27,911 bases of DNA, from contig MFRS01000003.1 of assembly GCA_001784635.1 (NCBI GenBank), positions 2,407 through 30,317 of the forward strand. The letters are read 5' to 3'. The translations under genes were made by a program, and so were the position numbers. Shown piece by piece: positions 12,642-19,274 of the stretch. The number at the start of each line of letters is the position of its first letter. Position 1 is the stretch's first letter. A model generated the notes under the pieces. The model made no database searches, was not told the DNA's origin, and worked only from the letters and a program-made list of their open reading frames with translations. The DNA comes from Candidatus Micrarchaeota archaeon RBG_16_49_10. Its GTDB lineage: Archaea; Aenigmatarchaeota; Aenigmatarchaeia; CG10238-14.

Positions 12642-13595
12642 TTAGTCCCTGCCACCCCTGAAGTTCTCGAATACCTTGAATCCGTCCTTCTTGAGCTCCA
12701 CCTTCATCATGTCCCTGGCCACGACCGCTCCGGGGAAGACCTCCCTCGCCTCATCCTCCAGCTCCTTCGGGTCTTGGTACCGCCTGCTGATGTGCGTGAG
12801 GACCAGGTTCCTGGCATGCGCTTTCTTAGCCAAAGCAGCTGCGCTCTTGACGCCGGCGTGCGCCTTACTTCCCGTGTCCTCCTCCATGAATGTGCCGTCG
12901 TGAATCAGAAGGTCCGCGTCCTTGGAGAGCCTGAGGACATTGTCGCAAGGCATCGTGTCGCCGCTGTAGACGACCTTCAGGCCCTCCTTGACATACCCCA
13001 CGTCCTCTATTTTGACCTTCTTCCCGTTCATTTCAGCCTCCCCGTCGGCTTTCAGCCTCTTCAGCCAGACTCCCCTCTTGAGGCCCAGCTTCTTCAGCTT
13101 CCCCTCGTCTATGTTCCACCTGTCCTTCTCCTTGAAGCAGTAGGCGACGGAAGGCACCGTGTGCAGCACAGGCACGGAGAATATGTCGTATTCCTGGGCG
13201 GAATAGATTTTGGATATCTCCTCGCCCTCGAAATCCACATCCACCGCCTTGACCGGGAAGTTCAGGCCGAAGTAGCCCATGTCCATGATGTTGGAGACGA
13301 ACCTTTCAGCTTCGGGCCCGAATATGGTAAGCGGGGCCTTCCTCTTCTCCAGGTTCATCGTCTGTATCAGCGGAATCAGCCCGGCGAAGTGGTCGGCGTG
13401 CCAGTGGGTGATGAATATCTTGTCGATCTGCATGAAGCTGACGCCGGACTTCATCAGCTGCCTCTGGGCGTTCTCCCCGCAGTCGAACAGCAGCACGTCG
13501 CGCTCGTCGGTGAAGTACTCCAGGACTATGGCCGGGTGGTGCCTGTTCAGGCTCGGTATCCCGGAGACCGTGCCAAGGAATGTGACGTTAAGCAT
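12642..13595 (-). CDS. rnz: Ribonuclease Z (tRNase Z)
   Basis: RNase Z removes the 3' trailer of pre-tRNA, essential where CCA is not encoded, as for the tRNA-Arg here. The 317-aa metallo-beta-lactamase protein has the zinc motif HWHADH (64-69), the later metal ligands in YSGDT and the HDGTF/AHA and LTHISRR segments typical of the family. The short form is normal for archaea. ATG 13595 faces nth across 42 bases. The last 36 nt, including the stop, are copied at 11155-11190. Confidence 0.95.
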   Translation of the reverse strand: MLNVTFLGTVSGIPSLNRHHPAIVLEYFTDERDVLLFDCGENAQRQLMKSGVSFMQIDKIFITHWHADHFAGLIPLIQTMNLEKRKAPLTIFGPEAERFVSNIMDMGYFGLNFPVKAVDVDFEGEEISKIYSAQEYDIFSVPVLHTVPSVAYCFKEKDRWNIDEGKLKKLGLKRGVWLKRLKADGEAEMNGKKVKIEDVGYVKEGLKVVYSGDTMPCDNVLRLSKDADLLIHDGTFMEEDTGSKAHAGVKSAAALAKKAHARNLVLTHISRRYQDPKELEDEAREVFPGAVVARDMMKVELKKDGFKVFENFRGGRD

Positions 13596-13637
13596 GAAAT
13601 ATTATTTGTAGGAAACTAATTAAAAGGTTGGAGACTC

Positions 13638-14282
13638 ATGGAAATCGAGAGGGTAATAGGGATACTGAAAAGGTCGGCCAGAAGGCACAGGGAACCCGTG
13701 ATAACCGGGGTAGCAAGGAGGGAAGACCCGTTCCAAGTCCTTGTTTCCTGTTTAATAAGCCTGAGAACGAAGGACTCCGTAACAGAGGTCGCATCAAAGA
13801 GGCTCTTCAAGCTCGCAGATACCCCAAAAAAGATGGCAAAGTTGCCTGAAAAGGCTATCCAAAAGGCCATATACCCCGCCGGCTTCTACAGGAACAAGAG
13901 CAGGGTGATAAGGGATATATCGAGGGATCTGGTGGAGAATTATGGCTCAAGGGTACCTGACAGCATCGAGAAGCTACTAAAGTTCAAGGGTGTGGGCAGG
14001 AAAACGGCGAACATCGTCGTAACGCAGGCCTTCGGGAAGCCAGGCATCGCAGTGGACATCCATGTCCATGTCGTAGCTAATAGGCTGGGCTGGGTGAAGA
14101 CTAAAACGCCGGACCAGACAGAGCTTGCGCTGATGAAGGTCCTGCCGAAAAAGTACTGGAGGGACGTGAACGAGCTCCTTATTGTGCACGGCCAGAACGT
14201 CTGCGTCACCGTGTCGCCCTGGTGCTCCAAGTGCCCGATAGAGGGGTACTGCCCGAAGGTGGGGGTGACAAAGAGGAGATAA
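13638..14282 (+). CDS. nth: Endonuclease III (DNA glycosylase/AP lyase)
   Basis: This base-excision repair enzyme removes oxidised pyrimidines. The 214-aa protein shows the helix-hairpin-helix KFKGVGRKTAN with catalytic Lys122, the catalytic Asp140 in GIAVDIHVHVVANRLGW, and a 4Fe-4S loop C189-x6-C196-x2-C199-x5-C205. All key residues are present and the length is standard. It is divergent from rnz, so both probably share the 13596-13637 promoter interval. Confidence 0.96.
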   Translation: MEIERVIGILKRSARRHREPVITGVARREDPFQVLVSCLISLRTKDSVTEVASKRLFKLADTPKKMAKLPEKAIQKAIYPAGFYRNKSRVIRDISRDLVENYGSRVPDSIEKLLKFKGVGRKTANIVVTQAFGKPGIAVDIHVHVVANRLGWVKTKTPDQTELALMKVLPKKYWRDVNELLIVHGQNVCVTVSPWCSKCPIEGYCPKVGVTKRR

Positions 14283-14388
14283 AACAAATATTGTGATTTT
14301 GTAGATTGGGACAAAAGTTTCATTTTCTAACAAATAAGTATAAAAATATGTTTATCTCTTAATAGTAGTTATAATTTGGTGAAGAACA

Positions 14389-14754
14389 ATGACAGGTATA
14401 ATAGTTGTTGATGATGAACCATTTGTAGCCCGTAATTTACAGAAAACTTTTCAAAGGGCAGGTTATAGCCCTGTTGATACAGAAGGTAATCCAAAGGTAG
14501 CGATCGAGGGGATTGTTTCTGGTTCTTATGGGATAGTGTTCTCAGATACAGAAATGCCAGGAATGAAAGGTTATGAAATGATGGATGCCGTGAGAGCTAA
14601 AGGGTGTACAGTCCCTTTTGTAGGAACTAGTGCTAGGGCAGATTTATACAGAGACGCATGGTTAACAAGAGGCGCAGAATTCGTGGAAAAGGGATCTTCA
14701 ATGAAGCCGTATCTAGAGGTAGCAAGTAAAGTTTTAGGTTCTCAGGTTGGATAA
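14389..14754 (+). CDS. Stand-alone response regulator receiver domain
   Basis: The 121-aa protein is a complete CheY-like receiver: acidic pair Asp8/Asp9 (VVDDEP), phospho-acceptor Asp53 (FSDTEMPGMKG), switch Thr80/Ser81 (VGTSAR) and Lys101 (FVEKGSS). No output domain follows and no histidine kinase is in the window, so its partner is elsewhere or the protein works alone. The gene is AT-rich between backbone genes. TTTGGTGA gives a ribosome site before ATG 14389. TAATAGTAGTTATA (14360-14373) resembles one half of the shared palindrome of copies A and C, but in the opposite orientation and too close to the start. Confidence 0.9.
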   Translation: MTGIIVVDDEPFVARNLQKTFQRAGYSPVDTEGNPKVAIEGIVSGSYGIVFSDTEMPGMKGYEMMDAVRAKGCTVPFVGTSARADLYRDAWLTRGAEFVEKGSSMKPYLEVASKVLGSQVG

Positions 14755-14776
14755 GGATTGTAAAAGGAGATAGCGG

Positions 14777-15031
14777 TCAGAATGCTATTGGGATGCGCTC
14801 CTTTTCCTCCCTTTCTTTGCTTCTCGTGGTGAAATAAGCCGTCAGTAAGCCTGTTATGGGGTAGGAGTACAGCAACAACAGCAAAAGTAAGCTGCCGATG
14901 CCGAAAAACCTTATCAGGAAAGCGCTGGAGACAGCCATATTGACACCCACAAAAAGCCCTACCTTGACCCTGGATGCCAATTCTTCGCTCCATTTAGCCC
15001 CGAATCCCTTTGCAATTCTCGCCAAATCCAT
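14777..15031 (-). CDS. Small protein with two membrane segments
   Basis: The 84-aa protein has hydrophobic segments VGLFVGVNMAVSSAFLIRFFG and SLLLLLLLYSYPITGLLTAYF, then a highly charged tail (TTRSKEREEKERIP). No family recognised. Backbone codon use. It lies downstream of the LTD-domain gene on the same strand, separated by a poly-T terminator-like run, so co-transcription is uncertain. Start taken as ATG 15031 (MDLARIAKGFG). Confidence 0.65.
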   Translation of the reverse strand: MDLARIAKGFGAKWSEELASRVKVGLFVGVNMAVSSAFLIRFFGIGSLLLLLLLYSYPITGLLTAYFTTRSKEREEKERIPIAF

Positions 15032-15035
15032 TCCA

Positions 15036-15060
15036 CCGCCTCAAAAAAAAGAAAAAAGAA
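15036..15060 (-). terminator. Poly-T terminator-like tract after the LTD-domain gene
   Basis: On the minus strand, directly after the stop at 15062, the sequence runs CTTCTTTTTTCTTTTTTTTGA. Archaeal transcription ends at such T runs without needing a hairpin. It separates this gene from 14777-15031. Confidence 0.55.
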
Positions 15061-15061
15061 G

Positions 15062-15955
15062 TCAACAAGCACTGCCGTAGCAATACTCGTCGACCTTCTC
15101 GCCAAAGGAGTTCTTCAATGTCGCCGTGTCGCCGTTATTGTTCCATAGTGATGTGGAAGCTTTTGTCGTCCAGCATAAGTCGATAGCGCAGTCCACTGTG
15201 GTGTTGCCATAGTCATTATAGACCTTCACTGTCGCCCCTGACGCCAATGTGTAGTTCGGGTAGGTGTAGATGTTGTTGCCGCTGTCCTGAATCGTCCATC
15301 CCTGCAGATCCAAGCTCTTGTCGCCGTCGTTCCTTATCTCCACCGATTCTGGAGTGTCAGTCGCTGTCACGTTGGTCACCCGCACCACGTCCTTGAAGTT
15401 CGACGGGATTTTGGGCAAGTCGCTGTCCAAAGCCAGCTGCTCGATGCCCTGCACTTCCTCTTCCATTATCGCCTTGACGTCGCTGCACACCTGTGTCACC
15501 AGCTCCAGGTTAGACCCTGTGAACCTCTCGTTCACGCCGCCCATCTCCTTAGTCTTCTCAAGCACGCCGTCCGAAGTGGAGCATATCTCGGTCGACTTCT
15601 GGGAGTTCTTCACCATCGTGACCACCGCGTCCTTGTCCACTATCTTCCATACAGTCTCGTCGCCGCTCTGCGCCACCGTCACCGTCCTACCTGGCTTCAC
15701 TAACTCCTGGTATATGCCGCCCCCGCTTATGCTCATCCTGAACTTCCCGAATGCCGTCTCGTAGCTCTTTTCGAACTTCTCTGCATTCAGCGTCTTGCTG
15801 AAGGAGCTGGGTATGCTGTTCACGTCGCTGTCGTTCATGGCCAGCACCAGCCTCCCCGTCGGCAGGAAGTCGCCCATCGGCCCTGTCGCCAGGAAGGGGA
15901 TGGAGACAAGCCCCAATATAATGGAACCAATAACTAAAATGTTTCCGATTGCCAT
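15062..15955 (-). CDS. Exported protein with C-terminal lamin-tail (LTD) domain
   Basis: The 297-aa protein begins with a hydrophobic segment (ILVIGSIILGLVSIPFLATG, residues 6-25) that may be a signal anchor, so most of it is predicted outside the cell. Residues about 30-190 form an unrecognised domain. The last 100 residues match the lamin-tail/intermediate-filament fold: SVEIRNDGDKSLDLQGWTIQDSGN, YTLASGATVKVYND, WNNNGDTATLKNSFGEKVDEYCYG. LTDs in prokaryotes occur on secreted or surface proteins. ATG 15955 follows a promoter with TATA at 15988-15997. Confidence 0.85.
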   Translation of the reverse strand: MAIGNILVIGSIILGLVSIPFLATGPMGDFLPTGRLVLAMNDSDVNSIPSSFSKTLNAEKFEKSYETAFGKFRMSISGGGIYQELVKPGRTVTVAQSGDETVWKIVDKDAVVTMVKNSQKSTEICSTSDGVLEKTKEMGGVNERFTGSNLELVTQVCSDVKAIMEEEVQGIEQLALDSDLPKIPSNFKDVVRVTNVTATDTPESVEIRNDGDKSLDLQGWTIQDSGNNIYTYPNYTLASGATVKVYNDYGNTTVDCAIDLCWTTKASTSLWNNNGDTATLKNSFGEKVDEYCYGSAC

Positions 15956-15963
15956 TACATCAC

Positions 15964-15997
15964 TAGAAATTATTTCTATTTCTAAAGCATTTAAATG
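15964..15997 (-). promoter_or_regulatory. Promoter with inverted repeat before the LTD-domain gene
   Basis: On the gene strand ATTTAAATG (15988-15997) is a TATA box predicting a start near 15966. A perfect inverted repeat TAGAAA-TTA-TTTCTA (15964-15978) covers that start site, where a repressor would block transcription. Role inferred. Confidence 0.4.
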
Positions 15998-16173
15998 GAT
16001 ATTTTTTTATTTCATCACTAACTGATTAGAAAAGAATTCCTTTATGAAAATAAGATAGTTAATATGTAGCTTGCCCTCTTTAAGCTTCAAATCGTATTGA
16101 AATGGAACGAGCGTGCCATTTTTTAAAAAAAGTTTTTATTAATGTAAAAAATTAACTCTTAGTAAGTGGTTAC

Positions 16174-16707
16174 ATGAATTTAAGAAAAGCTGCGTTAATG
16201 GGGGTATTAGCTTTCTATACAGCTTGCTCTCAATTAAAAACCCCTTTGGCACAAACTCCCTATCATATACAGACGCCAACCCCAATTGCGACTCTGCCCC
16301 CCACAGCCACTTACCATCCCACAGAAACCCCGGCTTGCACAATGCCTACTAGTTATAATTTCTCGCCATACGGAATGTGGGACGAGCCACTCGTTGGAGT
16401 GGATGACAAGTGTGCTGGAGAAAAATACAATTTGATGTTAAGTTACTCGAAATCGGAAGAATGCGGGAAATTGAATGAAAAAATCGCCACCCCTATAGGT
16501 GGGCACCAATTCATGGGTATAATGGTAGCTTATAATCCAAGGACAAATGTATTTGTTGCTTATGATCCAACAAACCCGAATAACAGGTTGGCTTCAAAAG
16601 GACCAAAATTGGACTCGAGAAACAGATGTCTAAATATTTACGGGGAGAAAACGAGATCTAAAGAGTATGTAATTTTTGATTGGTATAATGTATGTTTCTG
16701 CCCATAA
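16174..16707 (+). CDS. Orphan secreted or lipoprotein-like protein with Thr/Pro stalk
   Basis: The N-terminus MNLRKAALMGVLAFYTACSQ is a short signal sequence ending in a lipobox-like FYTAC, so Cys18 may be lipid-anchored. A Thr/Pro-rich linker follows (TPTPIATLPPTATYHPTETP). The globular part (about 60-177) has six cysteines that could form disulphides (for example DDKCAG, SEECGK, RNRCLN, NVCFCP). No family recognised. It is AT-rich. ATG 16174 lies about 25 bases after a TAAAAAATTA box, so it is probably leaderless. Confidence 0.65.
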   Translation: MNLRKAALMGVLAFYTACSQLKTPLAQTPYHIQTPTPIATLPPTATYHPTETPACTMPTSYNFSPYGMWDEPLVGVDDKCAGEKYNLMLSYSKSEECGKLNEKIATPIGGHQFMGIMVAYNPRTNVFVAYDPTNPNNRLASKGPKLDSRNRCLNIYGEKTRSKEYVIFDWYNVCFCP

Positions 16708-16899
16708 ATCAATAGGGACAGTTCAACGAGATGCTCTGCAAGGCGGCCTGCCACAACATCTCGGTGCTGGTTAGTGCTATCTTTGAATTGTCTCTAATTC
16801 CCAAATTCGAGGCTCTTGAGCCTGTTTTAGCCCATTCTGGCTAGTTTTCACCCCACTTTTCAAATCCTCACTCACTTTTTGTGCAAAGCCCGTGATACA
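16708..16899 (-). pseudogene. Broken copy of an unknown coding sequence (repeat copy 1)
   Basis: On the minus strand the repeat 16770-16899 reads YHGLCTKSE-stop, then, after a further in-frame stop, AKTGSRASNLGIRDNSKIALTSTE and a unique tail to a stop at about 16713. Copy 2 (17463-17592) reads open through the same region (GLRASNLGIRDSSKIALTT). In the best 47 bases there are seven differences, six of them silent in this frame, which indicates past selection on a protein. Family unknown. The same DNA contains an inverted repeat CGAGATG/CATCTCG (16727-16763). It also accounts for most of the 421-base gene-free gap to 17128; the rest shows nothing I recognise. Confidence 0.45.
16770..16899. repeat. 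Imperfect 130-bp direct repeat, copy 1
   Basis: It matches 17463-17592 in direct orientation. The ends are best conserved: CCCAAATTCGAGGCTCT in the left part and CTTTTTGTGCAAAGCCCGTGATACA with few changes at the right. The middle has short gaps. The two copies flank the orphan 17129-17395. Confidence 0.75.
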
Positions 16900-17128
16900 A
16901 GCTTTGCCCAAAAACCCCGCCCTGCACAATAACCCAGGGGAGGTTAGAGAATGGTGTTTGAGATGCCAAAGGAGGATGCGATTTTGTTATCTTGCACAAA
17001 AACTTTTGATGAGAAATTTCATGTCCAACTTCTATCTGATAGCTTATTCTGGAGTACACAATTACCCTAGGTAGGCAACCAAAGGCTTAAAAGGTTAACC
17101 TTGAATTAATTAGGTAGGTGAAAAATAA

Positions 17129-17395
17129 ATGCCAGGTGTAGCTCAAGAGGGGACAATTGAATTAACTAGAAAGAGACAGGTAGTCGATGGACAACCTGAA
17201 ATACGTTATAGCTTACTTATTCAAGGTCTTAGAAGTCCAGGTTGTGGTTATACGAATGAGGAAAGATATGGTGGTTGGAAAGAAAATGATTGTACAGCCG
17301 CCAATATACTACTAGAAAATTTAATAATGGCTTTGGGTCCAATACCAGAGGGTGGAGATCCTTATGCACAGTTGATCCTAAAAGTCCAACCATAA
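17129..17395 (+). CDS. Orphan protein, 88 aa, between direct repeats
   Basis: The product starts MPGVAQEGTIELTRKRQVVD, with beta-type alternation (EIRYSLLIQGL), two cysteines (PGCGY, NDCTAAN) and a helical stretch (AANILLENLIMALG), ending LILKVQP. It may be a small alpha/beta fold; no family recognised. AT-rich; a TATA-like GCTTAAAAG box (about 17086-17094) and AGGTAGGTG purine run precede ATG 17129. The gene sits between the two copies of a 130-bp repeat, suggesting it arrived by insertion into a repeated sequence. Confidence 0.6.
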   Translation: MPGVAQEGTIELTRKRQVVDGQPEIRYSLLIQGLRSPGCGYTNEERYGGWKENDCTAANILLENLIMALGPIPEGGDPYAQLILKVQP

Positions 17396-17413
17396 TTTTA
17401 TTTTTCCTTATCC

Positions 17414-17593
17414 TCAAGTTTTTCTAAATTTATTCTTCACTCTTTGAGTTTCAGGTGGAGTTGTCAGCGCAATCTTCGAACTGTCCCTAATGCCCAAATT
17501 CGAGGCTCTAAGCCCCATTTTAGCCGATTCGGGGTAGATTTTTGGCCTCACTGCATTTGAACTCACACTTTTTGTGCAAAGCCCGTGATACAT
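17414..17593 (-). CDS. Small ORF of repeat copy 2, 59 aa
   Basis: An open minus-strand frame, MYHGLCTKSVSSNAVRP to QRVKNKFRKT, lies over repeat copy 2. Comparison with the broken copy 1 shows mostly silent differences around RASNLGIRD(S/N)SKIALT, so this frame was once a real protein segment. It may be a C-terminal remnant: in copy 1 related sequence continues further upstream (QSLYHGLCTKS), while here an AT-rich stretch replaces it. No function assigned. Confidence 0.35.
   Translation of the reverse strand: MYHGLCTKSVSSNAVRPKIYPESAKMGLRASNLGIRDSSKIALTTPPETQRVKNKFRKT
17463..17592. repeat. Imperfect 130-bp direct repeat, copy 2
   Basis: Partner of 16770-16899. Left segment of 47 bases is 85% identical (40/47), and the right end GTGCAAAGCCCGTGATACA is identical. 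Together with the AT-rich promoter region to 17767 it fills the 372-base gap after the 17129 gene. Confidence 0.75.
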
Positions 17594-17655
17594 CTTCTTT
17601 AAAATATATTATTTTATTTATATATAAAATTTGATAAATGGTATTTATATTCTTT

Positions 17656-17686
17656 GTAATAGAAATAGTTAAAGCTATTTTATTAC
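17656..17686. promoter_or_regulatory. Inverted repeat upstream of the winged-helix gene
   Basis: GTAATAGAAATAG (17656-17668) and CTATTTTATTAC (17675-17686) form a 12-bp stem with one bulged base around TTAAAG. It lies about 65 bp upstream of the TATA box (ATATAAATA, about 17729-17737) of the regulator gene at 17768. It could be an operator for self-regulation. Confidence 0.35.
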
Positions 17687-17767
17687 AGTATTTTTGTTAA
17701 CTATATGTTATAATTAAATCTACAAAAGATATAAATACTCCAAGACTCAATATTTTATAGGGGGAAG

Positions 17768-18061
17768 ATGTTGAAGGAAAGGTCTGTAATCGGCCTGTTT
17801 TTGAGGCTAAAACCGGTAAATATGTTGGTTAGCCTAAAGAAGGGGCCCAAGTACGCGACCCAGATATCGAAAGAAATCGACTGTACCTATTCCCACACCG
17901 TCAAGCTCCTTGACGAGCTCGAGAAGCTCGCCCTCATATCCTTCAAGAAGCAGGGAAGGATAAAGATAATAGAGCTGACGGCCGACGGCGAGGATCTGGC
18001 CCACTCGATAGAGGGGGTACTGATAAAGCTTGCCAGGGTGAAGGAAGAAGACGGTAGTTAG
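17768..18061 (+). CDS. Winged-helix transcriptional regulator, 97 aa
   Basis: The protein has a winged helix-turn-helix: MLVSLKKGPKYATQISKEID, CTYSHTVKLLDELEKLALISF (recognition helix), then a basic wing KKQGRIKIIELTADGEDLAHSIEGVL. This is the MarR/PadR-like layout common in archaeal regulators. A strong GGGGGAAG ribosome site precedes ATG 17768. Backbone-like codons. Followed, after a short gap, by a second winged-helix gene at 18223, suggesting a local regulatory pair. Confidence 0.85.
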   Translation: MLKERSVIGLFLRLKPVNMLVSLKKGPKYATQISKEIDCTYSHTVKLLDELEKLALISFKKQGRIKIIELTADGEDLAHSIEGVLIKLARVKEEDGS

Positions 18062-18120
18062 CGACACATCTCCTGGATTTGCGCGGACTTGGTATAGTTT
18101 TATCCCTTTACCCAGGTCTC

Positions 18121-18174
18121 ATGTCTTCTGCTTATAAGGAGTCGGCAAAAAGCGACATGTTTAATTTCCTGTAA
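18121..18174 (+). CDS. Possible 17-aa leader ORF before the second regulator
   Basis: ATG 18121 opens a short frame, MSSAYKESAKSDMFNFL. A weak TATA-like TATAGTTT is centred about 25 bases upstream, so it could start a leaderless transcript. The next gene begins 49 bases later with its own GGGGTGATGG ribosome site. The arrangement imitates the aspS leader, but no residue is strongly over-represented; it may be chance. Confidence 0.25.
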   Translation: MSSAYKESAKSDMFNFL

Positions 18175-18222
18175 CACCATATTTCCTCAGTGTGTCGGTG
18201 ATTAGCAGACAGGGGTGATGGT

Positions 18223-18555
18223 ATGGAAATTAAGACGTGGGTGATAGGGAAGGTTGACCTTGGCGAGCTTAAATGGGATGAGTTTTTGGAGTTGATATTC
18301 CCCAACCAGCCGAAGATGAGGGATTGCGCGGACAAGATTCTCAGGTACGTAAAGAAAAAACCGGCCACGATGAACGAGATAATTAAGGCTGAAAAACTGC
18401 CCCGCGGGACGGCCTACGACACTTTCAATGTGCTGAGGATGTTTGGGCTAATCAACCGCCAAGACAAATATTCTCCATTAGTTATATCAGAACAGTTTTC
18501 TTCCGCACTAGAAAGGCTGGCTAGATACTGGAAAAACTGGTCTAAAGGGCGTTAA
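18223..18555 (+). CDS. Winged-helix DNA-binding protein, 110 aa
   Basis: After an N-terminal 45-residue region (WVIGKVDLGELKWDEFLELIFP), residues about 40-85 form a winged helix: CADKILRYVKKKPATMNEIIKAEKLPRGTAYDTFNVLRMFGLI, followed by a wing-like NRQDKYSPLVIS and a C-terminal helix (ALERLARYWKNWSKG). This resembles TrmB/ArsR-type archaeal regulators. Target unknown. Preceded by GGGGTGATGG and by a possible leader ORF. Confidence 0.75.
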   Translation: MEIKTWVIGKVDLGELKWDEFLELIFPNQPKMRDCADKILRYVKKKPATMNEIIKAEKLPRGTAYDTFNVLRMFGLINRQDKYSPLVISEQFSSALERLARYWKNWSKGR

Positions 18556-18893
18556 GGCCTCTTTTACAATTTTGTTCCTTTTTGACCTATACTATTTGGG
18601 GCAAATTAGGTGCTGAAAGTGGGGTTTTTTGGCTATATTCTATATTGCAAATCAAATATGTTTTCAATTAATGGTTTTAATATACTTTTAACAATCATTA
18701 TAATAAACAATATATAATTTTGGTTTAAACAAAAAACATCTTATATAAAATATATTTTTAAGTTGCTATTAATTTGACCTTTGGGTGAAGTGAGAGTTCC
18801 AGATGAAATAAGGGGGTGGATTTTCAGAAGTCAAAAAGGCCGGAGAGGCCGGAAAAAGAGGCTTTAAAAGCTTAAAAACCAAATTTCTTGTTG
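18556..18893 (+). other. AT-rich intergenic region with a possible 25-aa basic ORF
   Basis: No clear gene. The stretch 18640-18770 is nearly all A/T. Bases 18790-18867 could encode a 25-aa basic peptide from GTG (VRVPDEIRGWIFRSQKGRRG ending RKKRL), which includes a tandem AGGCCGG duplication (18837-18853). A CTTTAAAAG box near 18862-18870 is the probable promoter of the DUF192 gene at 18894. I see no hairpin or known RNA. Confidence 0.4.
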
Positions 18894-19274
18894 ATGAAGA
18901 TAGTCAACGTGACGAAGGACAGGGTCGTCTCGGAGAACGTCATATACAGGAAAAGCATCCGCGAGCTTGTTTTCGGCCTGATACCGTACAGGTACAAGGA
19001 GGGCAACTGGCTGAACTTCCTCAAGCCGAAAAGCTTCGGGGAGGAGGATGCGATGATATTCAAAGTGAGGGGCAAGGAGTCCATCCACACCATATTCATG
19101 AGCTTCCCCATCTCGGTCTTCATAATGGACGGGGACATGCATGTGACCCAGAAGACGAGGCTGAACCCCTTCGAGGTCTTCGTCCCAAAAGGGGAGTTCA
19201 GCTACTTCCTCGAGATGGTGGACAGCAAGTTCGACGAGATAGACGTGGACGACAGGCTGAAGATACTGAAGTGA
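18894..19274 (+). CDS. DUF192 family protein
   Basis: The 126-aa protein matches the DUF192 (COG1430) small beta-barrel: RELVFGLIPYR, then MIFKVRGKESIHTIFMSFPISVFIMDGDMHVTQKTRLNPFEVFVPKGEFSYFLEM, with the family's FW/M-x-P-I-x-hhFhD core as SFPISVFIMD. Its role is unknown; members are often exported or fused to transporters, but no signal peptide is seen here. ATG 18894 is about 28 bases from a CTTTAAAAG box, so it is probably leaderless. Its stop overlaps the GTG start of the methyltransferase gene, so they are co-translated. Confidence 0.8.
   Translation: MKIVNVTKDRVVSENVIYRKSIRELVFGLIPYRYKEGNWLNFLKPKSFGEEDAMIFKVRGKESIHTIFMSFPISVFIMDGDMHVTQKTRLNPFEVFVPKGEFSYFLEMVDSKFDEIDVDDRLKILK

Noticed and set aside
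11189..12646. A conventional integrated plasmid or virus between the rnz 3'-end copies
   Set aside because: No integrase, replication or structural gene is present, and the interval contains housekeeping genes; only the repeat itself is supported.
12774..13619. Long plus-strand open frame (281 codons) opposite rnz
   Set aside because: It is the antisense shadow of rnz, whose motifs and length are complete; the plus-strand product has no recognisable domain.
18837..18853. Tandem AGGCCGG units as the start of a CRISPR or repeat array
   Set aside because: Only two short units without spacers; no cas genes in the window.
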